From positions 1 through 36,363 of the forward strand of contig JAGVYW010000009.1 of NCBI GenBank assembly GCA_018303075.1: DNA of 36,363 nucleotides, read 5' to 3'. The notes beneath the pieces are model-generated. The model was not told the DNA's origin. It ran no database searches and saw only the letters and a program-made list of their open reading frames with translations. Source of the stretch: Candidatus Woesearchaeota archaeon (GTDB taxonomy: Archaea > Nanobdellota > Nanobdellia > Woesearchaeales > DSVV01). A program made the position numbers and the translations under genes. Of this stretch, positions 18,395-28,254 are shown piece by piece; the first letter of the stretch is position 1; every line of letters begins with the position of its first letter.

Positions 18395-18762
18395 TCATCA
18401 ATCTGCAATGCCTGCAGAATTCTATCAAGCTTATCATTTATCTCTTCAAGCTGCTGGCTGTAATCTCTTTCTGAAGATTGCGGCTGTTTTCTATCAGAAT
18501 TATTGCTGTCATTTTTCCTGAAGCAATTACTGCAGTAAACAGGTTTGCCTTCTGTTGGATTAAATGGAACTTCACATTTTATACCACATTTATCGCACGT
18601 TACCCTAAACATCCTTTTTTCATTAGATCTTGATTCAAAGTTAGGTCTTGGTGAATCTCTTCTATCGAAATCTCTTCGGCTAAATCTTCCTGAGTCTCTT
18701 CTTTCAATATCCTTATCGAATCTTTTTGAATCTCTTCTATTAAATCGTTTAAAATCGCCCAT
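18391..18762 (-). CDS. Zinc-ribbon protein with R/D/F-rich disordered N-terminus
   Basis: FRVTCDKCGIKCEVPFNPTEGKPVYCSNCF zinc ribbon after RRDSKRFDKDIERRDSGRFSRRDFDRRDS repeats; 4-bp overlap with idi. Confidence 0.8.
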   Translation of the reverse strand: MGDFKRFNRRDSKRFDKDIERRDSGRFSRRDFDRRDSPRPNFESRSNEKRMFRVTCDKCGIKCEVPFNPTEGKPVYCSNCFRKNDSNNSDRKQPQSSERDYSQQLEEINDKLDRILQALQIDD

Positions 18763-18802
18763 TGTAACACCTTTATTAGTTTATATCTAAAGATTAGATG
18801 GT

Positions 18803-18958
18803 TTGTTTATAAAAGTTGTGCGAGAACGTGGACAGAGTTTAGTTGTAACAATTCCAATCGAATTAGCTAATCATCTTAAAATTGTACAAGAACAGAAAGT
18901 TAAACTTTATCAAATTTCTAATGAATGGTTGATGATGAACTTATTTTTTGCTGAGTGA
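18803..18958 (+). CDS. AbrB/SpoVT-like small DNA-binding ORF, possibly a remnant (TTG start)
   Basis: In-frame [50 protein letters not shown]; the [10 protein letters not shown]...L.IxxxxKV pattern. Confidence 0.5.
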   Translation: MFIKVVRERGQSLVVTIPIELANHLKIVQEQKVKLYQISNEWLMMNLFFAE

Positions 18959-19022
18959 GCTTCGCGAACTCGCAAAAAATATTACCGAAAAACTTATAAA
19001 TAATTCCCTTACCTATTTTTTT

Positions 19023-20747
19023 ATGCCAGATGCACAAGCAACTTTAACTGAACCAGTTCCTAAGAAGATTATTGCTAATGAATTAGCTAAATCACAGAAA
19101 GATATCGGAGTTGCTGAATTCTTTTCAAGAAATCGGCATTTGCTTGGTTTTGATAATAAAAGAAAGTCTCTAATGACAACTATCAAAGAAGCTGTTGATA
19201 ATGCATTAGATGCTTGTGAAGAAGCAAGTGTATTGCCTGAGATTCACGTTGAAATCATTGATATGACTAATGAAAGATTTCGTGTTATAGTTGAAGATAA
19301 TGGTCCTGGAATAGTTAAGAAACAATTAGGAAAGATCTTTGGAAAACTGCTGTATGGAAGCAAATTTCATAAGCTGCAGATGAATAGAGGACAGCAAGGT
19401 ATTGGTATCTCTGCCTGCGTTTTGTACGCGCAGTTAACCACTGGAAGGCCAGCAAAAATTACTTCTAAGATTGATAAAAGTGAACCTGCAAATTATGTTG
19501 AACTAACGCTTGATACTAAAACAAATAATCCAATCATTATTAAAGAATATGTTGTGGAATGGAATAAAGAGCATGGTACAAAAATAGAACTTGATCTGGA
19601 AGGAAGCTATCAGAAAGGAGTGCAGAGCATTGATCAATATCTAAAGCAGACTGCAATTGTTAATCCGCATGTTACAATCATCTATACAAATCCAAAAGCA
19701 GAACAAATTATTTTTCCAAGAGCAACAGAAGTCATGCCAAAAAAGGCTGAGCCAATCAAACAGCATCCTTATGGGGTTGAACTTGGAATATTGATTGAGA
19801 TGCTGCAAAGAACAGAATATAGAACTTTACAGCAGTTTCTTATTCAAGAATTTTCCAGAGTTGGAAATAATACTGCAAAAGATATCTGCGAGAATGCTAG
19901 ATTATTGCCGCAGACAAAGCCAGATGATATGACACGAGAAATGGCAGAGAAATTGATGGAAGGTATCAAAAAAACAAAAATAATATCACCGCCAAGTGAT
20001 TGTATTGAACCAATTGGCGAAGAACTGCTGGAAAAAGGTATGAGAAAAGAGATTAATGCTGAATTTTACTGCGCAACAGCAAGGCCAGCAAGCGTATATA
20101 GAGGATTTCCATTTATTGTTGAAGCAGCACTAGCTTATGGAGGAGACCAGCCAGCAGAAGAACCTGTAACATTGTTAAGATTTGCAAATAGAGTTCCATT
20201 GCTGTTTCAACAAGGAGCATGTGCAGCAACAAAGTCAATAATTTCAACTGCGTGGAAATCTTACGGACTGCAGCAAAGTTCTGGATCAGTACCAATAGGG
20301 CCGTGCAGTGTATTAGTGCATATTGCATCTGTGTGGGTGCCGTTTACTTCTGAAAGTAAAGAGGCAATTGCTCATTATCCTGAGATCATCAAAGAGATCA
20401 AACTAGCGCTGCAAGAATGCGGCAGAAAATTAGGAAGTTATATCTCTAAGAAAAAAAGAGTCGGTGATGAATTGAAAAAGAGAGGATATATTGAAAAATA
20501 TATTCCTCATGTCAGCGAAGCATTAAAAGAATTGCTGCAGTTGAAAGATGAAGAAAAAGCAAAATTAGAAGTAGAACTAAAAGAACTGCTTGAAAAGACT
20601 AGGGGGAAATTAGAAGATGTTGAGTTTGATCCAACCAAGAATGAAGAATTTGATGAGAATTTTGCAGTCAATAATAAAAAGAAGAAAAGTAAAAATGCTG
20701 AAGATGGCGAAGAAACAGCTGATAATCAAGAAGATGACTTAGATTAG
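19023..20747 (+). CDS. top6B: DNA topoisomerase VI subunit B
   Basis: [45 protein letters not shown] ATPase motifs. Confidence 0.96.
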   Translation: MPDAQATLTEPVPKKIIANELAKSQKDIGVAEFFSRNRHLLGFDNKRKSLMTTIKEAVDNALDACEEASVLPEIHVEIIDMTNERFRVIVEDNGPGIVKKQLGKIFGKLLYGSKFHKLQMNRGQQGIGISACVLYAQLTTGRPAKITSKIDKSEPANYVELTLDTKTNNPIIIKEYVVEWNKEHGTKIELDLEGSYQKGVQSIDQYLKQTAIVNPHVTIIYTNPKAEQIIFPRATEVMPKKAEPIKQHPYGVELGILIEMLQRTEYRTLQQFLIQEFSRVGNNTAKDICENARLLPQTKPDDMTREMAEKLMEGIKKTKIISPPSDCIEPIGEELLEKGMRKEINAEFYCATARPASVYRGFPFIVEAALAYGGDQPAEEPVTLLRFANRVPLLFQQGACAATKSIISTAWKSYGLQQSSGSVPIGPCSVLVHIASVWVPFTSESKEAIAHYPEIIKEIKLALQECGRKLGSYISKKKRVGDELKKRGYIEKYIPHVSEALKELLQLKDEEKAKLEVELKELLEKTRGKLEDVEFDPTKNEEFDENFAVNNKKKKSKNAEDGEETADNQEDDLD

Positions 20748-20761
20748 TTATGGTGTTAATT

Positions 20762-21841
20762 ATGAAAGATGTTGTAAAAGAAATAAAAACAATTGCGAGA
20801 GATGTCAATGATAGTATAATGAAAAAGAAATCTCCGCAACTGGATATGCCAATACGTTCATTACAAAATGTTGTTTATGATCCAAAAAAAGGATATTTTG
20901 AAATGCAAGAAAAAACAAAAGTTCGTACATTAACTGCATCAACTGTGAAAACATTTGCACAAACTTTGTTAATGATGAATGAATCCAAGAAGCTTGTTGA
21001 GACAGATGATATTGCAACTAAAAGAGAGGTTTATTATATTTCTAAGAATTGGGGCGATGCTATGTTCCATGAGCAGAGTGAGAGCGACACAGTCATGGAT
21101 GATTTTGAAGCACTCATGCGCGTCAATCGAGAACAGATAGGATTTATCCCTGAAGAGAAGGGTGGCGATGTTGCAGGAGAATTAGTTGTAATTGATAAAG
21201 ATGATACTGGAAAAGAATTGAGAATAGACTGTACTAAATTCGGTTCAGGTGCATATTCTGTTCCAACAAGTGTTGAACATCTCAAATTTCAAACAAAAGC
21301 AAAGTTTATCTTAGCAATTGAGACAGCAGGTATGTTTCAAAGGCTTGTAAAACATAATTACTGGAAAACTGCGAATTGCATCTTAATTTCTATGGGAGGA
21401 GTTCCTACGCGAGCATGCAGGAGATTTATCAGGAGATTAGCAGATGATATAAAGATTCCAGTGTATGTGTTTACAGATGGAGATCCATATGGATATTTTT
21501 CAATTTATAGAACCCTGAAAGTTGGTTCAGGTAATGCAGCGCATATCAATGAATTTTTTTGTGTGCCTCAAGCAAAGTTCTTAGGAGTAACACCACAAGA
21601 TATTGTTGATTATAAATTACCAACACATCCATTGAAAGATGTTGATATTAAAAAGATTCGTGATGTTATCAAGAATGATCCATTCTGTAAATACAGCAAA
21701 GAATGGCAGAAAGCATTGGAGCAAATGGCAAAGATGGGAAGAAGAGCAGAGCAGCAAGCACTTGCAGCTTGGGGATTAAATTATGTAATTACTAAATATT
21801 TGCCTGATAAATTGGCGAATCAGAAAACGTTTCTGCCTTGA
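20762..21841 (+). CDS. top6A: DNA topoisomerase VI subunit A (Spo11-like)
   Basis: REVYYISKNWGD catalytic Tyr region and TOPRIM-like VFTDGDPYGYFSIYRTLKVGS; follows top6B. Confidence 0.96.
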   Translation: MKDVVKEIKTIARDVNDSIMKKKSPQLDMPIRSLQNVVYDPKKGYFEMQEKTKVRTLTASTVKTFAQTLLMMNESKKLVETDDIATKREVYYISKNWGDAMFHEQSESDTVMDDFEALMRVNREQIGFIPEEKGGDVAGELVVIDKDDTGKELRIDCTKFGSGAYSVPTSVEHLKFQTKAKFILAIETAGMFQRLVKHNYWKTANCILISMGGVPTRACRRFIRRLADDIKIPVYVFTDGDPYGYFSIYRTLKVGSGNAAHINEFFCVPQAKFLGVTPQDIVDYKLPTHPLKDVDIKKIRDVIKNDPFCKYSKEWQKALEQMAKMGRRAEQQALAAWGLNYVITKYLPDKLANQKTFLP

Positions 21842-21894
21842 TTGTAATGAATTACTCTTTATTGAAATCTACTTAAAAAATAAACATTTATTAA

Positions 21895-22677
21895 TGTTAT
21901 TTTTTCTATTACATCTTCTATTATATCTATAAAGGAATTGCATGGTGCATAGCAAGAATAAAAGAAAAAAGAATAGAAGGAAAAGAAAGAGAAGTTGTCA
22001 TACATGATAAAAGGATTAATGTTTCTGGTAAATATAAAGAGTTTGAGGTTATTGAAACAATCAAAGGTGAGTATGGGAAATTTACCTCTAAATTATACAA
22101 AAATCCAAGTTTAATTGCGATTATTTTAGGAGCAAGAGGCACTGGAAAAAGTGCATTAGGCATGAAATTGCTAGAGAATATCCATGCAGCTGCTAAAAGA
22201 AAATGTTATGCACTTGGTTTTCAGCAGAAAGATCTGCCTACATGGATTTATGGAGTTGAAAAGGTTGAGCAGATTGAAAATAATGCAGCTGTTTTAGTTG
22301 ATGAAGGAGGAATATTGTTTAGTTCAAGAGCTTCAATGAGTACTGCAAATAAAGTATTATCAGAACTAATTTTAATTGCACGGCATAAAGATTTGAGTAT
22401 CTTTTTTATCTCACAGAACTCTTCCAATATCGAGATCAATACTTTACGACAAGCTGATTTCCTGCTTTTGAAGCCTAGTTCTTTGCTGCAGATGGATTTT
22501 GAACGGAAGAAGATCAAGGAGATTTATCTAGATGCTGATAAGAAATTTGAGGAATACAAGGATAAAGTTGGGCTAACATATATTTATTCAGATGATTTTA
22601 CAGGATTTGTGATAAATGGATTGCCTAGCTTTTGGAGTACTGGAATGAGCAAAGCGTTTCGAGGTCATAAAAAATAA
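21895..22677 (+). CDS. P-loop ATPase; open frame extends upstream of the listed ORF and has no standard start
   Basis: Frame-by-frame reading: IAIILGARGTGKSALGMKLLEN Walker A lies upstream of ATG 22162; Walker B-like AAVLVDEGG. Confidence 0.7.
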   Translation, partial: CYFFYYIFYYIYKGIAWCIARIKEKRIEGKEREVVIHDKRINVSGKYKEFEVIETIKGEYGKFTSKLYKNPSLIAIILGARGTGKSALGMKLLENIHAAAKRKCYALGFQQKDLPTWIYGVEKVEQIENNAAVLVDEGGILFSSRASMSTANKVLSELILIARHKDLSIFFISQNSSNIEINTLRQADFLLLKPSSLLQMDFERKKIKEIYLDADKKFEEYKDKVGLTYIYSDDFTGFVINGLPSFWSTGMSKAFRGHKK

Positions 22678-24232
22678 TTTTTTTTAAGATGCACTTAGAA
22701 TTTTTTTTGGTTTCCTTCTTTACTTTATCCTTCTCTTCATATTCTTTTCTTATATTTAATATAAATGCTTTTCGTGTTGCGTATTGTACTGGATTTTTTA
22801 TCTTCTGGCAAAGATTGTCCGGATGGCAAAGCTGCAGATCTTCGTAATATTGCCTGCAGCTTTGCGGCAGAATTTTTTTTTTCTGCTCTTTTCTGTAACG
22901 TAATTGACCACCAATAATTACTTCCCGCAAAGATGCTGGATTCTTTTTGTTCCATTCTGTCAATAATTCTTCTATTTGTGGATAATCCCAGCCAACTGAT
23001 TCTAAAAAGTTAATCAATGCAAACATAAATCTTTTCTTCCCATCTTCCATCCCATTAAGTCCTGTGAGCATGCACGGAGGAAATAACTCTTCTGGAATTG
23101 CATTTTCAGGAGCAGAAAACTCCTTTTGTTCAAGTTTTTTGAGAATATCCTCTTCTTCAAAAATAGGATGGAAATCAAAAGCCTGTAAAATAAGTTCTCT
23201 TGCTTCATCTTTTTTTACATCTTTTTTATTGAGAAACTGATGCTTTATTTTTATTATATTCTGTATATTTTGTGGTGTTGCATCTTCTTTGTTAAATTCC
23301 AAAACTTTTTCTGGATCAATTGGTAAGGAAAATAGTCCTGATTTCTCATGCAATGAAAATGCCATCCTATAAAGATGCCGAGATGAAATAAGCACTGTAT
23401 CAATATCAAGCAATGCTGCAATATCAAAGCGTTTGCTTAATGAAGCAGAACTACATCTACTGCATTGTACTTTTGTCTCTATCTTTTGAAGCCTTTTCAT
23501 CAGTCGTTTGCACTTCTCACATTGTAGAAAATCTTCTGTTTCATTTTTGGTTTGAATATCACAATATTCGCAAACAAATGTAGTGACTGTATTTTTTTGT
23601 TTGACATGTGTACTGCAGTTATTACAAAACATCTTAAATAATTCCTGCTCAGGTTTTTGCAATAATTCTGCAATCTCTGCTGTTTTGTTGTTTGTAGTAA
23701 TGTAATCTAATAGTTTTGGTTCAATTTTTGCTTTTAAATATAATGCAATTCTTCTTGGGCCTTCTGGAAAAAGCTGTTTTGTAACTTTGCCTTGAAAACT
23801 TTGCGGGAATGCTTCAAATGGAATACCTATGTGAAAACCTTTGTTGCCTGAGAATTTGCAGGATACTGCTGTTATACCATGCGCTTTTATTTCTTGGATG
23901 AGGAGATGTGTGATTAATTTTGAATAATCCCATAGCTTGCAATCAATGTCTAATACTAAATCCCAGCCTTTTCTAAGTTCATCAATATCTTTTTTGCTTA
24001 AATTAGGGTTGAGATGCAATGGATTATTCCACTGTTCTTCACTAACATGAAAAGAGGTTGCCCCTTGTTTTGCAAACTCTAGAATATCATTAGGATATTG
24101 CAGAACATCAGGACGTTTGCCAAAATAGTCATTAAATCTCACAGCGACTTCTCTGTCAATAGCATTTTCTAACATTGTCTGTTGAATATCAATGTGTTTG
24201 TAATGCTTTAGGATTGTGCTAATGTGGAGCAT
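22625..24232 (-). CDS. Fused archaeal primase: PriS-like catalytic domain, two zinc ribbons, PriL-like Fe-S C-terminal domain
   Basis: LVLDIDCKLWDYSK and SCKFSGNKGFHIGIPFE (AEP motifs); CNNC/CEYC and CEKC/CSRC ribbons; FPPCMLTGL...SCRQYYEDLQLCHPDNLCQKIKNPVQYA. Confidence 0.85.
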   Translation of the reverse strand: MLHISTILKHYKHIDIQQTMLENAIDREVAVRFNDYFGKRPDVLQYPNDILEFAKQGATSFHVSEEQWNNPLHLNPNLSKKDIDELRKGWDLVLDIDCKLWDYSKLITHLLIQEIKAHGITAVSCKFSGNKGFHIGIPFEAFPQSFQGKVTKQLFPEGPRRIALYLKAKIEPKLLDYITTNNKTAEIAELLQKPEQELFKMFCNNCSTHVKQKNTVTTFVCEYCDIQTKNETEDFLQCEKCKRLMKRLQKIETKVQCSRCSSASLSKRFDIAALLDIDTVLISSRHLYRMAFSLHEKSGLFSLPIDPEKVLEFNKEDATPQNIQNIIKIKHQFLNKKDVKKDEARELILQAFDFHPIFEEEDILKKLEQKEFSAPENAIPEELFPPCMLTGLNGMEDGKKRFMFALINFLESVGWDYPQIEELLTEWNKKNPASLREVIIGGQLRYRKEQKKKILPQSCRQYYEDLQLCHPDNLCQKIKNPVQYATRKAFILNIRKEYEEKDKVKKETKKNSKCILKKIIFYDLETLCSFQYSKS

Positions 24233-24341
24233 ATTTATGGAAATTGTTTTTGGTTTATAATGTTTCTTGTAAAAAGACAATGCTATACTAAAAGCACAAA
24301 AAAAACAGAATATTAATAAATATGTCTTATTATGAAAAGTT

Positions 24342-24566
24342 ATGCCAGTAGTTGTGAAACAGAAAAAAAGCAGAAAATGGAAGGCTTTCTTAGGTATATT
24401 GTTTATTCTAGCTGGTATTGCTGGATGGGTCTTACCTTTTGTACCAGGTACTGTATTTGTGATTGTAGGGTTATTGTTATTGCATGTGCATTGGATAACA
24501 AAATTAGCAAGAAGATATGCTTGTAAATATGGTTTTGTAAAGCAGTGTATGGAAGTAGTTGAATGA
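24342..24566 (+). CDS. Small membrane protein, PGPGW-like
   Basis: AFLGILFILAGIAGWVLPFVPGTVFVIVGLLLL. Confidence 0.75.
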   Translation: MPVVVKQKKSRKWKAFLGILFILAGIAGWVLPFVPGTVFVIVGLLLLHVHWITKLARRYACKYGFVKQCMEVVE

Positions 24567-24592
24567 TTTAGTTTCTTTAAGCATGTGATTGT

Positions 24593-24973
24593 ATGAATTT
24601 CGTAAAAAAAAATGCTGTTGCAGATTATAGAAATAATTATACTGTTTTTCTTACTGATTGGATTAATGCAATAATTGAAAGCAATAAAATAATCATTGTT
24701 GAAGGTAAGAAAGATAAAAAAGCACTTCTTGAACTGGGTGTTGATGATTCTCAGATAGTCTGCTTGAATAGTGCTTTGTATAAAATTATTGATGAAATCA
24801 TCTTCTTGAAAAAAGAAGTAATTATTCTTACTGATTTTGATACTGAAGGTAAAAAGCTGTACAGTGTATTGAAAAAAGGATTAGAAAAAGAAGGGGTTAT
24901 TGTTGATAATGTCTTTCGTGAAGCGCTGCGAAGATATACTAAAGTAAGCCATATTGAAGGGATGAAAAACTAA
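24593..24973 (+). CDS. Small TOPRIM-domain protein (UPF0292-like)
   Basis: IIIVEGKKDKKALLELG and VIILTDFDTEGKKLY. Confidence 0.82.
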   Translation: MNFVKKNAVADYRNNYTVFLTDWINAIIESNKIIIVEGKKDKKALLELGVDDSQIVCLNSALYKIIDEIIFLKKEVIILTDFDTEGKKLYSVLKKGLEKEGVIVDNVFREALRRYTKVSHIEGMKN

Positions 24974-26082
24974 TATTTTCTTTTCATAATCAAAACATTA
25001 TACTCTCTTAAACCCTGCATTACTTTCCTTTCTTCTATTATCTCAAATTTATCCATGCATCTCTTTAAAAGTTCGTCTTTTTCTATAAGAATTACAACAA
25101 GATGCTTTTTTCTGAGGATGAAATCCAGCTGATAGAAAAATTCTTTGTAAACTGGTGCAATATCCTTTTCTCCAATTATTTTTGAAGGTATTGGAAGTGC
25201 TGCAATTACCTTGTCTACACTTTTCTTGTCAATTTTTGTATCCAGCCATTCTGTATCAACTCTGCCAATTGATAATTCTTTGTTAATGCCAGCTATCTGA
25301 GCGTTTTTCTTTAATGCTGTGATATTATGCATTAATCTGTCATAGCAGATTATCTTTGTTTTTGTTGCTTTTGTCCTGTCAAATTGCTTCAGATCTATAT
25401 TCCAAAGTTTAGCTGCCAAAAACTTATCTTTCTTATAGAAATTAACTGATTTATTTGTAAAAAATAATGCTGCTTCAATTGAAACTGCACCAGAATTTGC
25501 GTAATGGTTTAAGAGTGTTTCTCCTTCTTTAATATTAGTATCTCTCACTAATGAATATGCAATTGCGCCATTCAATGAATTTTGTGTGTGAAATATATTG
25601 TAATCTCTTTTTGAGAGGTTGAAACCAGCTATGTCTAAGCCAAAATATAAATCATTATTATAGATATAACTGTGAAAGATAACTTCAGGCGCATTTAGTG
25701 AGATAGCTGCGTTTGATTTTTCTGCAATTATCTTGCTTATTTCTCCAGCAATCTCTAAGCTGTTAAATTGGTGTGTGCCAAAGCGTTTGCATTCAACTTT
25801 AAAAGAGCTGCTGTTGAGCAATGTTTTGAAATCATAATCTTTTATTGCTGCGTTTATTAGTTGGATTGTTCTTGCTTTTTCAGCTGTTATTGAAATGTTT
25901 GCGATTGTCAAAAGCACTCTTTTTACACTTCTTGCTTTGTACGCAAACTCAACAAGCTCTTTTTTTTCTGCTTCAAAAAAAACAGCTGTTTTTTTTGATT
26001 GCGAGCTTTTGTTTAGAATTTCTTTTATTTCTTGTTTTGCAAGCTGTTCAAGTCCTTCTGCTGTTATTGCTAGACATTTCAT
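24970..26082 (-). CDS. THUMP-domain class I methyltransferase-like protein with degenerate catalytic motifs
   Basis: N-terminal THUMP-like region; SGAVSIEAAL where GSGTILIEAA is expected; ALPIPSK where N(L/P)PYG is expected. Confidence 0.72.
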   Translation of the reverse strand: MKCLAITAEGLEQLAKQEIKEILNKSSQSKKTAVFFEAEKKELVEFAYKARSVKRVLLTIANISITAEKARTIQLINAAIKDYDFKTLLNSSSFKVECKRFGTHQFNSLEIAGEISKIIAEKSNAAISLNAPEVIFHSYIYNNDLYFGLDIAGFNLSKRDYNIFHTQNSLNGAIAYSLVRDTNIKEGETLLNHYANSGAVSIEAALFFTNKSVNFYKKDKFLAAKLWNIDLKQFDRTKATKTKIICYDRLMHNITALKKNAQIAGINKELSIGRVDTEWLDTKIDKKSVDKVIAALPIPSKIIGEKDIAPVYKEFFYQLDFILRKKHLVVILIEKDELLKRCMDKFEIIEERKVMQGLREYNVLIMKRKY

Positions 26083-26154
26083 AGTTATTTTGGAGAATGT
26101 TGTGGTATATAAAAGTGAGTATTTTATAGAGCAAAAAGTTGAATAATTTAATGA

Positions 26155-26432
26155 TTATATCAGTATCTTCTCCATCTCTTTGGTAAATTCTTTTGCTCTT
26201 TGCAATGATGTCTTTGCTTTTGATTGTTTTTCTATTTCGATTGTATTATACTGAATAAAACTCCTCTTGTTTCTTTCAAATTCAAATGTTTCTATTAATG
26301 CATCTGCTTTTATTCCTGCTAAACTTAATGCCTCTTTTTTAGTTTCTCAATAGGGATTTTCTTAAGCAAGCCATCTTCTAAATAAGAATTCACATTGATT
26401 TCAGCTTCTTTTATTCTCTCTTTACTCAGCAT
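26155..26432 (-). pseudogene. HEPN-type partner of MNT, internally deleted and frameshifted
   Basis: MLSKERIKEAEINVNSYLEDGLLKKIPIEK then, one frame away across an A6 tract, EALSLAGIKADALIETFEFERNKRSFIQYNTIEIEKQSKAKTSLQRAKEFTKEMEKILI*. Confidence 0.65.
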
Positions 26433-26991
26433 TTTTCAACAACCTATAATATTCTTCTATACTTAGAAGAATAATATTATTTTTAATTGCTTCGCTTACT
26501 ACTGTAAATTCTTTACTTTTGACCATAATTAGAAACTCTTCATATGTTATAGTTGTGAGATGAATCTTGTCTGGCAATAGTGAAAGTTCGTTTTGGATTG
26601 CTTTTTGGTCTCCTCCAATTGTCAGAATATCAATGTCAGAATGCTTATTTGCTGTTGCTTTTGCTTGTGAGCCAAAAAGTAAGGCAATAAATGAGAACTT
26701 TAACTCTGCAAGCCGGTTATATATAATCAAAAAGTCTTTTTTCTTAAAAAGCTCTTTTCTTCTCAAATACTCAGCTTGAAATACAAGTTCACTAAAATAA
26801 TTGTTGAAAGAGCAGAGTGTGGTATTGCCTATGTTTTTTAAATTAATAATGTTTTGTTTTTCAAGATTTCTTACTGCAATATATGCTGATTTATAGTTTA
26901 TTTTTCTCATTAATGATATCTTCCTTATACTAAACGATTCTTCTTTCTTGCTGATTAATAATTTTAAGATCTCTGTTGTTTCGTTAGCCAT
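26422..26991 (-). CDS. Winged-HTH plus minimal nucleotidyltransferase (MNT) protein
   Basis: HTH IRKISLMRKINYKSAYIAVRNLEKQNII; GSX10DXD GSQAKATANKHSDID. Confidence 0.85.
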   Translation of the reverse strand: MANETTEILKLLISKKEESFSIRKISLMRKINYKSAYIAVRNLEKQNIINLKNIGNTTLCSFNNYFSELVFQAEYLRRKELFKKKDFLIIYNRLAELKFSFIALLFGSQAKATANKHSDIDILTIGGDQKAIQNELSLLPDKIHLTTITYEEFLIMVKSKEFTVVSEAIKNNIILLSIEEYYRLLKNAE

Positions 26992-26995
26992 ATTT

Positions 26996-27013
26996 AACCA
27001 TAGTACTATGGTT
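26996..27013. promoter_or_regulatory. 18-bp perfect palindrome at the HTH-MNT promoter (putative operator)
   Basis: aaccatagtactatggtt, 5 bp from the start codon; further accata half-site in tttataccata. Confidence 0.7.
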
Positions 27014-27047
27014 TTATACCATATATTTAAATGTTTCTAGTATTTTC

Positions 27048-28250
27048 TTATATCACATCATCCTTATACAGCATAAACAAAACAATTACTCCAATAACTG
27101 CTGTGACTATTCCTGCAACAGCGAATGCCTGTACTAAACTGTATACATCTGCAATCCAGCCAATAAAAGGTATCAAAATTGCATATAATAATCTTCTTGC
27201 TAAGCTTTGTACAGATAATACTGTAGCTCGTATATCTGATGTTGTCAGTTTGTTTATGTAATCTGAAAAGATTGGATCTGAGAATGCTCTGACAAATTGA
27301 AAGAAATAAATGAAAACAAAACTGAACAAAAATATTATTTTGCTTGTCAATAGATAGCCTATGAAGATGATTGGAATCAAAATGATTAATGAAGTTTTCA
27401 TTCCAAGCTTATTTTCTATCTTATGGGCATATTTTGATGAGATTGCTGAGACAATCTGAAATGAAGCAAAGATAATGCCGAAGTAAGCAATGTCTATTCC
27501 TGTCAACTTGAAGTATGGCTGATAAAGCCATAATCCAGCGGAATTTACTGCGTATATAATCGCTGAGAATATAATCAGCCATCGCATCTTTATATTATTA
27601 ATTAATGAGTATTTGAGAATTTTTATTAATTTTCTGAGATGGTTCTTGAAATTATTTTTTTCTACAATGAGTTTGTTTCTTTTCGGTTCATGCATAGATA
27701 TTGTGATGAATACTGTCAAAAGGTAAAATGGAATTGTCAAATAAAATGTCCACCGAAAGTTTATCTTTCCGACAAATCCACCAATAATCTGGGAGAATGC
27801 CATAGCTATAAAACCATAATATTTAGCTTTGCCAAAGATTTTTTTGTATTCATTTTCTCTTTTTAGCTGTTTCAGTGTATCATACACAAATGCAGAGCTT
27901 GTTCCTGAATATAATGATAGCGCTAATGCAAAAAATAATTCAGCCAGTAAAAATGCTGCAAAACTGAATCCAATACTATAAATAGAAATAGCGATAACAA
28001 AACTAATTCCAGATAAAAGCAGAATATTCTTTCTTCCATACATATCTGCAAAATAACCAGTTGGTAATTCTAATAGAACTATTGCTATTGCAAAGAGCGA
28101 TTGCAGAATCATTATCTGTGTCAGGCTTAAACCATTTTCCTGCCAGAACAAAACAATGATTGGAACAGCAAAGAGCATAGCTTCAAATATGTCAAAGAGA
28201 TAGAATTTCCAGATATTAGCCTCTAATTTTTGTTTTTCATTATTTATCAT
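27048..28250 (-). CDS. MFS transporter
   Basis: About 12 hydrophobic segments; LLELPTGYFADMYGRKNILLL MFS loop motif. Confidence 0.9.
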   Translation of the reverse strand: MINNEKQKLEANIWKFYLFDIFEAMLFAVPIIVLFWQENGLSLTQIMILQSLFAIAIVLLELPTGYFADMYGRKNILLLSGISFVIAISIYSIGFSFAAFLLAELFFALALSLYSGTSSAFVYDTLKQLKRENEYKKIFGKAKYYGFIAMAFSQIIGGFVGKINFRWTFYLTIPFYLLTVFITISMHEPKRNKLIVEKNNFKNHLRKLIKILKYSLINNIKMRWLIIFSAIIYAVNSAGLWLYQPYFKLTGIDIAYFGIIFASFQIVSAISSKYAHKIENKLGMKTSLIILIPIIFIGYLLTSKIIFLFSFVFIYFFQFVRAFSDPIFSDYINKLTTSDIRATVLSVQSLARRLLYAILIPFIGWIADVYSLVQAFAVAGIVTAVIGVIVLFMLYKDDVI

Positions 28251-28254
28251 AATA

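Noticed and set aside
20113-20328. 71-aa minus-strand ORF
   Set aside because: Antisense to top6B with Leu-rich low complexity.
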